Source: Sphingomonas sp. JC676
Lineage (GTDB): Bacteria; Pseudomonadota; Alphaproteobacteria; Sphingomonadales; Sphingomonadaceae
Length of the DNA stretch: 64,000 nucleotides
Direction of reading: 5' to 3'
Assembly (NCBI RefSeq): GCF_014489075.1
Contig: NZ_JACTGR010000001.1
Location: 744,001-808,000 of the forward strand
Numbering within the stretch: the stretch's first letter is position 1; every line of letters begins with the position of its first letter. Shown in pieces: positions 16,646 to 25,088 of the stretch. The notes under the pieces are model-generated. The model made no database searches. It was not told the DNA's origin and was given only the letters and a program-made list of their open reading frames with translations. A program made the translations under genes and the position numbers.

Positions 16646-19264
16646 TCACTTCGCCGCGATGATCGCTGCGCTCACTTCCGCCTGCTTGGCGTCACGGAAG
16701 CGCGCGCAGTTGCGGATCGCCTCCACCGAGCGCTCGATGTTGAGCGTGCTGCCATTGCCGTTCTGCGCGCGCAGCTTGGCGTTGACCGCGTCGGCCTGGT
16801 CGTTCGCGCAGAGCACGTTGAACATCTGCGCCGCGCGTCCCGAGAAGATGCCGCCGCCGCCGCCATTCTTCACGAACTCGTCGAAATGGGTGAGCATGAA
16901 ATCGACGGCGACGTCGCGCGTATAGGGCGATTTGAGCAGCGCCGAGACGGTGAACAGCCGCTGGCGGAGCGGTAGCCGCGCGTCCTGGAAGTCGTTCAGG
17001 AACCAGCGCGCGACCTCGGCATTGGCCGAGCCGCCAATGCCCTGATTCGCTGCCTGGCGGAGGAGAGGATCGTTGCCGGCCAGCGCCTTGTCGGCGAGCG
17101 TCTTCGCGAATGCGGCGCCGCGTTCGTTGAGCGCGACCGTAGCGGCAGCCTTTACATAGCCGGGATCGAGCGCCTTGGCGTCGCCCGCCAGATACGCATC
17201 GAGCGCTGCGACCAGCTTGGCACGGATCGTGGCATTGTGTCCGCTCACCGCGACTAGGTCGACAAGGTCCTGCCGCAGCTCGCGCTGATCGGCGGTTTCC
17301 TTGGCGTAGGCGCCGGTGGCAGGATCGAAGCCCAGCTTGTCGAGCAGCGGGCCATAGGTGTCGGCGATCAGCTTGCGGAAGGCGGGGAGCGCCGCGTCGG
17401 TCACCAGCCCGCGCCGCTCGAGCTCGCGCAGCCGGTTGGCATTGTCGAACATGATCTTGCTGGCGGGATAGGCGGCCATCGCGCGCGCCAGCGCGATCGG
17501 GCGGGCGACACCCATCTTGCCGGCATAGAAGCTCGCCCACAGGCTGTCGTCCAGCGCCAGCGCCTCGCCCTGGGGCAGCGTGGGGCCGGTGGCGATCAAC
17601 GCGTCCCAGTCCGCGGGATCGAGATCGAAGCGGTAATAGCCCCAGCCACCTGCATTGGGGACGATCACGCCGTCGCCCTTGGCCTCGACCGGCTGGCTCG
17701 GCTTGTCGAGCAGGGTGCAGCTCTTGGTGGTGTCACGACGGATGCACAGCGGGATGATCCATTGCTGCGCCGGCAGGTTGCTGCCGAAATAGGCGTAGCG
17801 CGACTGGCCCGCGGTCAGCGCATCGCCCTCGCGATGCAAGGTCACCACGGGCACGCCCTGCTGGTCGACGAAGCTGCGGAGCGATTCCAGCACGCGCGGG
17901 TCCTTCGCCGCATCGGCCAGCGAGCCGAAGAACTCGTCCGTCGTGGCATTGCCATAAGTGTGCCGGCTCATGTGCAGCCGCACGCCGTCGCGGAATTTCT
18001 CGTCGCCCATATAGCCGGCGATCATCCCGACCACCTGGCCGCCCTTGCCATAGGTGATCTGGTCGAAGGCAGCGTCGATATCGGCGTCCTTCTCGATGCG
18101 CTGGTGGATCGGACGGCCGGCGGAGAGCGCGTCGAGCTCCATCGCGTCGAAGCCTTCGCCGATCGCGTCGACGCCGATGTTCAGGTCGGGCCGCCATTCG
18201 TTGCCGATGCGATATCCCATCCAGTTGGCGAAGCTTTCGTTGAGCCAGATGTCGTCCCACCAGGCCGGGGTCACCAGATCGCCGAACCATTGGTGCGACA
18301 GCTCGTGCGCGACGACCATGCCGAAGGTCTGCTTGTCGCCGATCGACGCACTCTCGTCGAGGAACAGGATGCCGTCGCCATAGATGTCGGCGCCGGCATT
18401 CTCCATCGCGCCCGGCATCACCGGCGAGCCGATCTGATCGAGCTTCGGATAGGGAAAGCTCTGGCCGAAATAATGTTCGAGCAGCGCTACGATCTTGCCC
18501 GATTCATCGAGCGCATATTGCATCTGGCCGGCATTGGGCTTGGTGGCGACCACGCCCAGCGGCAGCGGATTTTTGCGCTCAGGGGTCGGCGGGATCATGC
18601 CGGTGACCCGGTTGAAGGGACCGGTGACGAGCGCGACCAGATAGGTCGGCAGCGGCTTGGTCGCCGCGAAACGATGCTTCACCAACTCGCCGGCCTTGCT
18701 GGTGCCGACTTCCGGCGCGTTGCTGACGGCCAGGAGGCCGGGCTTGGTGGTGATCGATACGGTGAAGGGTGTCTTGTACCCCGGCTGGTCGAACGAGGGG
18801 AAGGCGGCGCGTGCATCGATCGATTCGAACTGCGACCAGATGTACCAGTCGTCGCCCACCTTGATCCGGTATAGTCCGGACGGGCCGTCGCCGAACGCGG
18901 CGTCATAGTCGAACTTGAGCGTCAGCTTGCCCGCGGGCACCGTCCGGCCGAAATCGAGTTGCGCCAGCCCGGTCGGGCTCTTCTGGGTGAAGGTGACCGG
19001 AATCTCCCTGCGGCCGATCTTCGCCACTGCCTTGGTCACGTGCAGGTCGCGCCCATGCATGAAGACCGATGCCGCGGACTTCTTCAGCTGGATGTCGATC
19101 TCGGTATGGCCGCTGAAGCGTTCCTTCTCGGGCACCACCGTCATGTCGAGCCGATAGGCGATCGGCGCCACCATGTCGGGCAGCTTGCCGGCGGGCAAAG
19201 CTTCCTGGGCGAGGGCGGCGACGGGAACGAGCAGAGCGCAGAGCGCGGCAGGGAAAAGGCGCAT
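16646..19264 (-). CDS. pepN: Secreted M1-family aminopeptidase
   Basis: An 872-residue zinc metallopeptidase that removes N-terminal residues from peptides. The ATG ending at 19264 gives a signal peptide (MRLFPAALCALLVPVAALAQ) with AGGAAG upstream; an earlier in-frame GTG at 19288 would spoil it. The substrate-binding GAMEN motif appears as PGAMENAG. The zinc site is HELSH at about residues 320-324, followed by the second glutamate in LNESFANWMGY. An ERAP1-like helical C-terminal domain (about 540-860) completes it. The signal peptide makes it periplasmic, unlike cytosolic E. coli PepN, so the symbol marks family rather than location. The leader contains a paired inverted repeat. Confidence 0.93.
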   Translation of the reverse strand: MRLFPAALCALLVPVAALAQEALPAGKLPDMVAPIAYRLDMTVVPEKERFSGHTEIDIQLKKSAASVFMHGRDLHVTKAVAKIGRREIPVTFTQKSPTGLAQLDFGRTVPAGKLTLKFDYDAAFGDGPSGLYRIKVGDDWYIWSQFESIDARAAFPSFDQPGYKTPFTVSITTKPGLLAVSNAPEVGTSKAGELVKHRFAATKPLPTYLVALVTGPFNRVTGMIPPTPERKNPLPLGVVATKPNAGQMQYALDESGKIVALLEHYFGQSFPYPKLDQIGSPVMPGAMENAGADIYGDGILFLDESASIGDKQTFGMVVAHELSHQWFGDLVTPAWWDDIWLNESFANWMGYRIGNEWRPDLNIGVDAIGEGFDAMELDALSAGRPIHQRIEKDADIDAAFDQITYGKGGQVVGMIAGYMGDEKFRDGVRLHMSRHTYGNATTDEFFGSLADAAKDPRVLESLRSFVDQQGVPVVTLHREGDALTAGQSRYAYFGSNLPAQQWIIPLCIRRDTTKSCTLLDKPSQPVEAKGDGVIVPNAGGWGYYRFDLDPADWDALIATGPTLPQGEALALDDSLWASFYAGKMGVARPIALARAMAAYPASKIMFDNANRLRELERRGLVTDAALPAFRKLIADTYGPLLDKLGFDPATGAYAKETADQRELRQDLVDLVAVSGHNATIRAKLVAALDAYLAGDAKALDPGYVKAAATVALNERGAAFAKTLADKALAGNDPLLRQAANQGIGGSANAEVARWFLNDFQDARLPLRQRLFTVSALLKSPYTRDVAVDFMLTHFDEFVKNGGGGGIFSGRAAQMFNVLCANDQADAVNAKLRAQNGNGSTLNIERSVEAIRNCARFRDAKQAEVSAAIIAAK

Positions 19265-19282
19265 CGAGACTTCCTGTAGGGA

Positions 19283-19328
19283 GTGCACTGCCTATGGCCT
19301 GAACTGCTGTGTTGCAACAGCAGTGCAC
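19283..19328 (-). repeat. Nested inverted repeats in the aminopeptidase leader
   Basis: GTGCACTGC (19283-19291) and GCAGTGCAC (19320-19328) are exact complements 28 bp apart. A second perfect 8-bp hairpin, ACTGCTGT/ACAGCAGT (19303-19310 with 19317-19324), shares its right arm. The two cannot form together, so this is either a protein operator or a pair of alternative leader structures just upstream of the ribosome-binding site. Confidence 0.55.
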
Positions 19329-19618
19329 GGGATGCCGTTCCATTGTGGCCGGATCGTCACGTGAACCTTGCGCATCCGCAACGAATCCGCTAACCGCCCG
19401 CTCCGCCGCAGGCCCCATGCTTGCGCGCCACGGAGAAGTGAATTGCTGGACCGCAAATTCCTATTGGGGATCGCCCCGGGAACCGTCCGCACCCTTCCGT
19501 AAAGCGCCTTCCCAGGCGCCGCGGTGGGTGAGGATACCCCCGCGAAAATCCCAGAAACACTGATATCCGCCCAGGGGACAGCTGCGTCTGCACGCCGTCG
19601 CCGGGCCCGGGATGGGTT
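19329..19618. other. Non-coding remainder of the gap before the AAA+ gene
   Basis: With 19265-19328 this completes a gap of about 350 bp between divergent genes. I see no RNA gene, repeat or convincing small reading frame; promoters for both directions are presumably here. Confidence 0.35.
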
Positions 19619-21577
19619 ATGATGCACGAACATGATGTGGTCCGGGCGATGCTGCTCCGGATCGGCCGGGATACGCCCGGCACGGCGCCGCTGGCCAAGG
19701 CGGTGCTCGGTTGGGCAAGGCCGCACGCGGGGTGGTTGCTGGGCGAGCGTCCGAAGAAGCGGGCGGTCGGCTGGCGCGAGCTGCGTATCGGCCTCGAGGC
19801 GCTCGACGTGCGCGAAGAGGCGCCGGGGAGCCAGCTCGAGATCGCGACGCGGCTCGCCGAGGCACTGCGCTTCGACGAGGCGGATACGCGCGTCCTGGTG
19901 GCGGCAGTGGCTATCGACCGCGGTCCGCGGGCGCGTGCCTTGTCGCGCCTGCTGATCGATCAGGAGTTCGATCTGACGCTCCTGCTCGCCGATGCGGCGG
20001 GGATCGAGCCGCACGCGCTGCGCCGGAGCCAGCCGGTGCGGCTCGGTCTCGTGCGTCCCTTCGCCCGGCGTGGGGGCGGCGTCGAGATCGACCTTGGCTG
20101 GACGCTCGACCGGCTGCTCGATCGCCCCAATGCGAACGCGGAGGAATTGCTTGAGATCGCCGTCGGCCCGCGCCAGCGGGCGCGGCTCGCGCTCGCCGAT
20201 TTCGTCGGGCACGAAGCCGATGCCGAATTTCTCGCCCGCCTGCTCGGTGGCGCGGTTCGGCAACGTGCGCCCGGCGTCAACGTGCTGATCCACGGGCCTC
20301 CGGGCACCGGCAAGACCGAGCTCGCGCGCACGCTGGCCGAGAGCGCGGGGGTGCAGCTCTTCAGCGTGGGCGAGACCGACGATGAAGGCGACGAGCCCAA
20401 CCGGTGGGAGCGGGTAAACGCGCTCAAACTCGCGCATCGCATGCTCGGCGAGCGCGGCGACGCGATCCTGTTGTTCGACGAGATGGAGGACATGATCGGC
20501 GACGCCCAGCCGGGCGAGGGCGACTGGATGCGCGGGCGCCAGGGGTCGAAGCTCTGGGTCAACCGGATGATCGAGACCAATCCGGTCCCGGTTGTGTGGA
20601 CGACCAACGCGATCGGCAACCTCGATCCGGCGATCGTCCGGCGGATGAGCTTCGTGCTGCATCTCGGGCCGCCTTCGCGGGCGGCCGGGCTCGGCATGGT
20701 CGACCGCATCGCGCGCGAGGAGGGCGTCGCTTTCCCAGACTCCGTGCGGGCGCTCGTCGGCACGGTGCCGGAAGCGGCGTCGGTGCTGCGCGTCGCGGCG
20801 CGCTCGGGGCAGCTTGCCGGCGGGGCCGAGGAGATCGGCCGCGCCGCGCAGTCGCTCGTCCTCGCGCTCCGACGGGGCGTTCCGGCGCCTCTTGCGGAAG
20901 GCGAGATCGACCTCGGCCTGTTCGAGGCGGATCGCGACCTGCCGACGCTGTTCGACCGGATCGCCGCGCCCGGCGCGCCGACGGACATCTCGCTGCTGCT
21001 CACCGGTCCGCCGGGGACGGGCAAGACGGGGCTCGCGCACCATCTCGCCCGGCTGCTCGACCGGCCGCTGCTGGCCCGGCGCGCGTCGGACCTGCTGTCG
21101 AAGTGGGTCGGCGAGACCGAGGCGAACATCGCCGAGGCGTTCCGCGAGGCGGAGCGGCAGGGTGGGGTGCTGTTGTTCGACGAGGCGGATTCGCTCCTCT
21201 TCGACCGCAGCACCGCGCGAGCGAGGTGGGAAGTGGGGCAGGTCAACGAACTGCTGAGCTGGCTCGACCGACATCCTTTGCCCTTCGTCGCGGCGACCAA
21301 CCATGTCGGGCGGCTCGATCCCGCGGCGCTTCGGCGCTTCGTGTTCAAGCTGGACCTGCAGCCGCTCGGCCGTGCGCGCGCGGCGGCGGCGTTCGAGCGG
21401 TTCTTCGCCCTGCCGGCACCCGCCGGCCTGGCCGAGATCGCAGGCCTGACGCCGGGCGACTTCGCCGTGGTGAAGCGCCAGCTTCGCTTCAGCGGCGGCG
21501 ATGCGGCGTTCATCCTCGCCAGGCTCGCTGCCGAGGCCGACGCCAAGCCCGGTGGCACGGGGCGGCTGGGGTTTTGA
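19619..21577 (+). CDS. Tandem AAA+ ATPase of unknown role
   Basis: A 652-residue cytosolic protein with an N-terminal region of no recognised domain (about residues 1-200) and two AAA modules. Module 1 has Walker A GPPGTGKT at 226-233 and Walker B LLFDEMED with D287/E288. Module 2 has Walker A GPPGTGKT at 463-470 and Walker B LLFDEADS with D521/E522. Each has a sensor-like WTTN or AATN and a double Arg (IVRRMSF, ALRRFVF) in arginine-finger position, so both look catalytically competent. The order resembles CDC48-like double-ring unfoldases, but there is no CDC48 N-domain. No protease, toxin, nuclease or sensor gene is adjacent. The protein ends in RLGF inside a strong palindrome. Confidence 0.85.
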   Translation: MMHEHDVVRAMLLRIGRDTPGTAPLAKAVLGWARPHAGWLLGERPKKRAVGWRELRIGLEALDVREEAPGSQLEIATRLAEALRFDEADTRVLVAAVAIDRGPRARALSRLLIDQEFDLTLLLADAAGIEPHALRRSQPVRLGLVRPFARRGGGVEIDLGWTLDRLLDRPNANAEELLEIAVGPRQRARLALADFVGHEADAEFLARLLGGAVRQRAPGVNVLIHGPPGTGKTELARTLAESAGVQLFSVGETDDEGDEPNRWERVNALKLAHRMLGERGDAILLFDEMEDMIGDAQPGEGDWMRGRQGSKLWVNRMIETNPVPVVWTTNAIGNLDPAIVRRMSFVLHLGPPSRAAGLGMVDRIAREEGVAFPDSVRALVGTVPEAASVLRVAARSGQLAGGAEEIGRAAQSLVLALRRGVPAPLAEGEIDLGLFEADRDLPTLFDRIAAPGAPTDISLLLTGPPGTGKTGLAHHLARLLDRPLLARRASDLLSKWVGETEANIAEAFREAERQGGVLLFDEADSLLFDRSTARARWEVGQVNELLSWLDRHPLPFVAATNHVGRLDPAALRRFVFKLDLQPLGRARAAAAFERFFALPAPAGLAEIAGLTPGDFAVVKRQLRFSGGDAAFILARLAAEADAKPGGTGRLGF

Positions 21578-21588
21578 ACCCCAGCCGC
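21562..21588 (+). terminator. Palindrome overlapping the stop of the AAA+ gene, possible terminator
   Basis: A perfect 12-bp stem, GCGGCTGGGGTT (21562-21573) with AACCCCAGCCGC (21577-21588), and a three-base loop (TTG). The stop codon lies in the loop and right arm. Only a weak pyrimidine tract follows (CTTGCCCTTCC), and the next gene starts 51 bp later on the same strand. Confidence 0.5.
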
Positions 21589-21639
21589 TTGCCCTTCCAA
21601 CTGTCCGAGTTATGGTAGCGGTATCAAGGGGAGAGGATA

Positions 21640-22860
21640 ATGGCTCGATTGTTCCGCTGGCTGGCGCTGGTCCTGCTGATCGGCGCCGCGGCCGAGGCCA
21701 AACCGGGCGAGCGCTGGGTCGCGGCCTGGGGCACCTCGCAGCAGATTCCCGAAACTGCCAATGCGCTGCCGAAGGAAGACCTGACCGACGCGACATTGCG
21801 CCAGATCGTCCGCATCCAGGTTCCGGCGGGCAAGCTGCGCGTGCGCTTCTCCAATGCGTTCGGCACCGCGCCGCTCCGGATCGATGCCGCGACGATCGCG
21901 CGATCCGCCGATCCGACGACCTCGCGGGTGGATGCCGCCAGCGTGAAGACGCTGCGCTTCGGCGGTGCGGCGGCGGTGATCATCCCCGCGGGTGCCGACT
22001 ATTGGTCCGATGCTGTCGACCTGCCGGTTCCCGCCGGCGCCGATCTCGCCATCTCGATCCATCTGCCCGACGCGCCTGCGCAGCAGACCGGCCATCCGGG
22101 CTCGCGCGCCACCTCCTATACGCTGCATGGCGATCATACCGGCGATGCCGAACTCACCGGCGCCAAGACCGCAGTCCACTGGTACCAGCTCGCCGGGATC
22201 GAGACCGTCTCGGCACGCGGATCGGCGGTGGTGGTGCTCGGCGATTCGATCACCGACGGCTCGGGCGTCCAGCCCGATACCAACAAGCGCTGGACCGACG
22301 GGCTCCAGCTCCGGCTGCGCGCGGCGCCGGGGCTCCAGGGCATGGCGGTGCTCAACGCGGGCCTGGGCGGCAACCGCCTGCTCAACGACGGGCTCGGCCC
22401 CAACGTGCTCGCCCGGTTCGACCGCGACGTGCTCTCGCCGCCGGGCGTGACGCATCTGATCATCCTCGAAGGCGTCAACGATCTGGGCACGCTCACCCGC
22501 GATGCGCCGGTATCGCCCGAAGCGCATGCCGCGCTCGTCGAGCGGATGATCGGCGCCTATCGCCAGATGGTCGCCCGCGCCCGTGCGCACGGCATCAAGG
22601 CGATCGGCGCGACGATCCTGCCTTATGGCGCCTCTGCTTATTATCACCCCGATGCGCAGAACGAGGCCGATCGTCAGGCGGTCAACAAATGGATCCGCAC
22701 CCCCGGCAATTTCGACGGGGTGGTGGATTTCGACGCGGCGATGCGCGATCCCGCCCAGCCGACCAGGCTGCGCAAGGACTATGACAGCGACGGCCTGCAT
22801 CCTTCGATCACCGGCTATCAGGCGATGGCGGGGGCGGTGCCGCTCGCGCTGCTGCGCTGA
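21640..22860 (+). CDS. Secreted SGNH/GDSL-family esterase
   Basis: A 406-residue hydrolase with a signal peptide (MARLFRWLALVLLIGAAAEA). An N-terminal beta-rich region (about residues 20-190, beginning WVAAWGTSQQ) precedes the SGNH catalytic domain. Block I is VVLGDSITDG with nucleophile S203; block II is GLGGNR; block III is GVNDLG; block V is DGLHPS with D384 and H387. The two-part architecture is typical of a family annotated as SGNH/GDSL hydrolases acting on acetylated saccharides, but the substrate is unknown. AGAGG lies a few bases before the ATG. It converges on the EF-G-like gene with a 24-bp gap and no clear terminator. Confidence 0.9.
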   Translation: MARLFRWLALVLLIGAAAEAKPGERWVAAWGTSQQIPETANALPKEDLTDATLRQIVRIQVPAGKLRVRFSNAFGTAPLRIDAATIARSADPTTSRVDAASVKTLRFGGAAAVIIPAGADYWSDAVDLPVPAGADLAISIHLPDAPAQQTGHPGSRATSYTLHGDHTGDAELTGAKTAVHWYQLAGIETVSARGSAVVVLGDSITDGSGVQPDTNKRWTDGLQLRLRAAPGLQGMAVLNAGLGGNRLLNDGLGPNVLARFDRDVLSPPGVTHLIILEGVNDLGTLTRDAPVSPEAHAALVERMIGAYRQMVARARAHGIKAIGATILPYGASAYYHPDAQNEADRQAVNKWIRTPGNFDGVVDFDAAMRDPAQPTRLRKDYDSDGLHPSITGYQAMAGAVPLALLR

Positions 22861-22884
22861 GGCGGGCAAGCTGCTTCGTTCGGG

Positions 22885-24915
22885 TCAGGCCGGCACGGGC
22901 GTGCGCTGGATCATCCCGCTCGCAAGCTTTACGCTGAGCTCGGCAAGATGGTCAAAGCGCGCCTCATGATGCGCCATGCCCTGGCTCAGCGAACGCAGTT
23001 CCGGTTCCAGTCCGGGAAGTTCCGCCTCGGGCAGCAGCAGCTCGATGACATCCCAGCGGGACCAGCCCTCCAGAGGCGCTATTCCTAGCACCTGGCCGCG
23101 CCGGCTGGTCGCCGCCGACGTGATCCGCGACACGGCACTGCCCGGCGCGTGGATGGTCACGTGCGCAACCGGTTCGAGCAGATAGGGAGCGGCTGCAGCC
23201 AGGGCTTCCGCCATCGCTATCCGGCCGGCGGTGCGAAAGGCGAGTTCCGAGCTGTCGACGCTGTGATAGGAACCATCGATCAGCGCGACCGCGACATCGA
23301 CAACCGGAAAGCCGAACGGCCCGCGCATCATCGCATCGCGCACCCCCTGCTCGACCGCCGGAATCCATTGCCGGGGAATGGCGCCGCCCGTGATCTTCTC
23401 TTCGAAGCGGAAGCCCTCGCCACGCTCCACCGGGCGGATCTCGATGATGACGTCGCCGAACTGGCCGTGCCCGCCGGATTGCTTCTTGTGGCGGCCGTGC
23501 TGCGTCACTGCCTTTCGGATCGTTTCCTTATAGGCGATCGCAGGCGGGCGCACCGATATCGCGACGCCATAACGGCGCTTCAATCGAGCCTGCACGACGG
23601 CCAGATGCTCGTCATTGAGGCCATGAAGCAGCGTCTCGCGCGTCGCTTCGTCGAGCCCCCAATGCAAAGCGGGGTCCTCCTCCACCAGCCGGTTGAGCGC
23701 GGTCGACAGGCGCACCTCGTCCTTATGGTCCTCGACGGCGATCGCCAGCGCGCAATTGGTCACCGGCCGCCGCATCGAGGGCGCGGCGGCATGCGCCCGA
23801 CCTGCCGTGCCAAGCCGATCGCCCGCCTGGACGGCATCCACCTTGGCAATGCCGACAATGTCGCCCGGTTCGGCGCGAACGATCTTGGTCGTTGCCGCGC
23901 CCTGCAGCGCGAACAAGGATCCGGTGCGCGTCGGCTTTCCGTCGGCGCCGCACAGTTCTGCCCCTTCCGCGAGCGGTGCGCCGAAGATGCGCGCGAGCGC
24001 CAGCCGGCCGACGGCGCTGCCATGCGCGATCTTGAAGACCTGCGCCGCGGCACCCTCGATACCGAGCCGATCCGCGGTCAGCGCCGCGACGGGCGTGTCG
24101 TGACGCAGCATCTTGAGCAGCCGGCGGATGCCGAAGCCGTTGAGCGCCGATCCGAACAGCATGGGGACGATAAGCCCCGCCGCGGTTTCGCGCTTGAGAT
24201 CTCCGAAGATGGTGTCGAAGCTCGGCGCCTCGTCGTTCAGCAACTGCTCGAGCAGCGTGTCGTCATGATCCGCCAGCTGCTCGAGCATGTGGAAGCGCGC
24301 GCCGGTCTCGTCGTTGCGGAGATGGGCGGCCAGCGGCACCTGTTCCGAGCGGCGCCCGGGCTGATAATGATAGGCGCGCTCCAGCGCGAGATCGACAAAG
24401 CCGGCGACGCGCTCGCCGGCCCGGATCGGAATCTGCCGCGCCACAAGCGCCGCGGCGCTCAATGGCTGGAGGGCGGCAAGCAGATCCTCGATACTGCCGC
24501 GCGCCTGATCGATCTTGTTGACGAAAAGCGCGTGCGGCAGGCCGAGCGCTTCCAGACGTCGCAAGGTCGGCTCGACCAAAGGCGCACGCGCCGGATCGGG
24601 ATCGATCACGACCAGGGCCAGATCGGCCACGGCCAGCGCCATCTCCGCATCCGCCGCGAAGCCCGCCGAGCCGGGCGCATCGATCAGCGCATAGCCTTCC
24701 TTCATCCACTCGAAGCGCATCAGATTGAGCTCGGTCGAGCCACATCGCGCACGTGCTTCCGGGCTCGCGTCGCCCACGCTGCTGCCGGCATCGACCGCGC
24801 CCACCCTGGGGCAGGCGCCTGCCGCGAACAGCATGGCCTCGGCGAGGCTCGTCTTGCCCGTGCCGGCGGGTCCGACGATCGCGACGGCTCTGGCGCCGTG
24901 GACAGTCCCATCCAT
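22885..24915 (-). CDS. Elongation factor G-like GTPase (alphaproteobacterial EF-G paralogue)
   Basis: A 676-residue protein of the EF-G family. The G-domain has the P-loop GPAGTGKTS (about residues 15-23), G3 as DAPGSAGF, and G4 as NKID, followed by domain II, III and V-like regions (for example HGRHKKQSGGHGQFGDV, matching the EF-G domain IV start). The switch I RGITI element of true EF-G is absent; RCGSTELNL stands in its place. It lies far from any ribosomal-protein operon. Such paralogues are widespread in alphaproteobacteria, and I infer a ribosome-related GTPase of unsettled role rather than the main translocase. AGGAG precedes the ATG by eight bases. Confidence 0.87.
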   Translation of the reverse strand: MDGTVHGARAVAIVGPAGTGKTSLAEAMLFAAGACPRVGAVDAGSSVGDASPEARARCGSTELNLMRFEWMKEGYALIDAPGSAGFAADAEMALAVADLALVVIDPDPARAPLVEPTLRRLEALGLPHALFVNKIDQARGSIEDLLAALQPLSAAALVARQIPIRAGERVAGFVDLALERAYHYQPGRRSEQVPLAAHLRNDETGARFHMLEQLADHDDTLLEQLLNDEAPSFDTIFGDLKRETAAGLIVPMLFGSALNGFGIRRLLKMLRHDTPVAALTADRLGIEGAAAQVFKIAHGSAVGRLALARIFGAPLAEGAELCGADGKPTRTGSLFALQGAATTKIVRAEPGDIVGIAKVDAVQAGDRLGTAGRAHAAAPSMRRPVTNCALAIAVEDHKDEVRLSTALNRLVEEDPALHWGLDEATRETLLHGLNDEHLAVVQARLKRRYGVAISVRPPAIAYKETIRKAVTQHGRHKKQSGGHGQFGDVIIEIRPVERGEGFRFEEKITGGAIPRQWIPAVEQGVRDAMMRGPFGFPVVDVAVALIDGSYHSVDSSELAFRTAGRIAMAEALAAAAPYLLEPVAHVTIHAPGSAVSRITSAATSRRGQVLGIAPLEGWSRWDVIELLLPEAELPGLEPELRSLSQGMAHHEARFDHLAELSVKLASGMIQRTPVPA

Positions 24916-25088
24916 ATCGCTCTCCTCCCGCCTGCCTGTATTCCTTGCTGGAAATGGCGTGCTGGGGCCGGGAGGATCAACCTCTGCGCGCGCGAACGCA
25001 AGATCGTTCAGGCCCGAATATTCGTCGACGCATCCTTATTCAGGGCAGAGGGCAGGGCTGGCGCTGCCTCCGCTTTCCGAGATCCATG

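Noticed and set aside
21562..21630. Possible tRNA on the minus strand (D-arm-like and T-arm-like segments)
   Set aside because: There is no anticodon arm and no acceptor pairing between the presumed 5' and 3' ends; the T-arm likeness comes from the 12-bp palindrome at the AAA+ stop.
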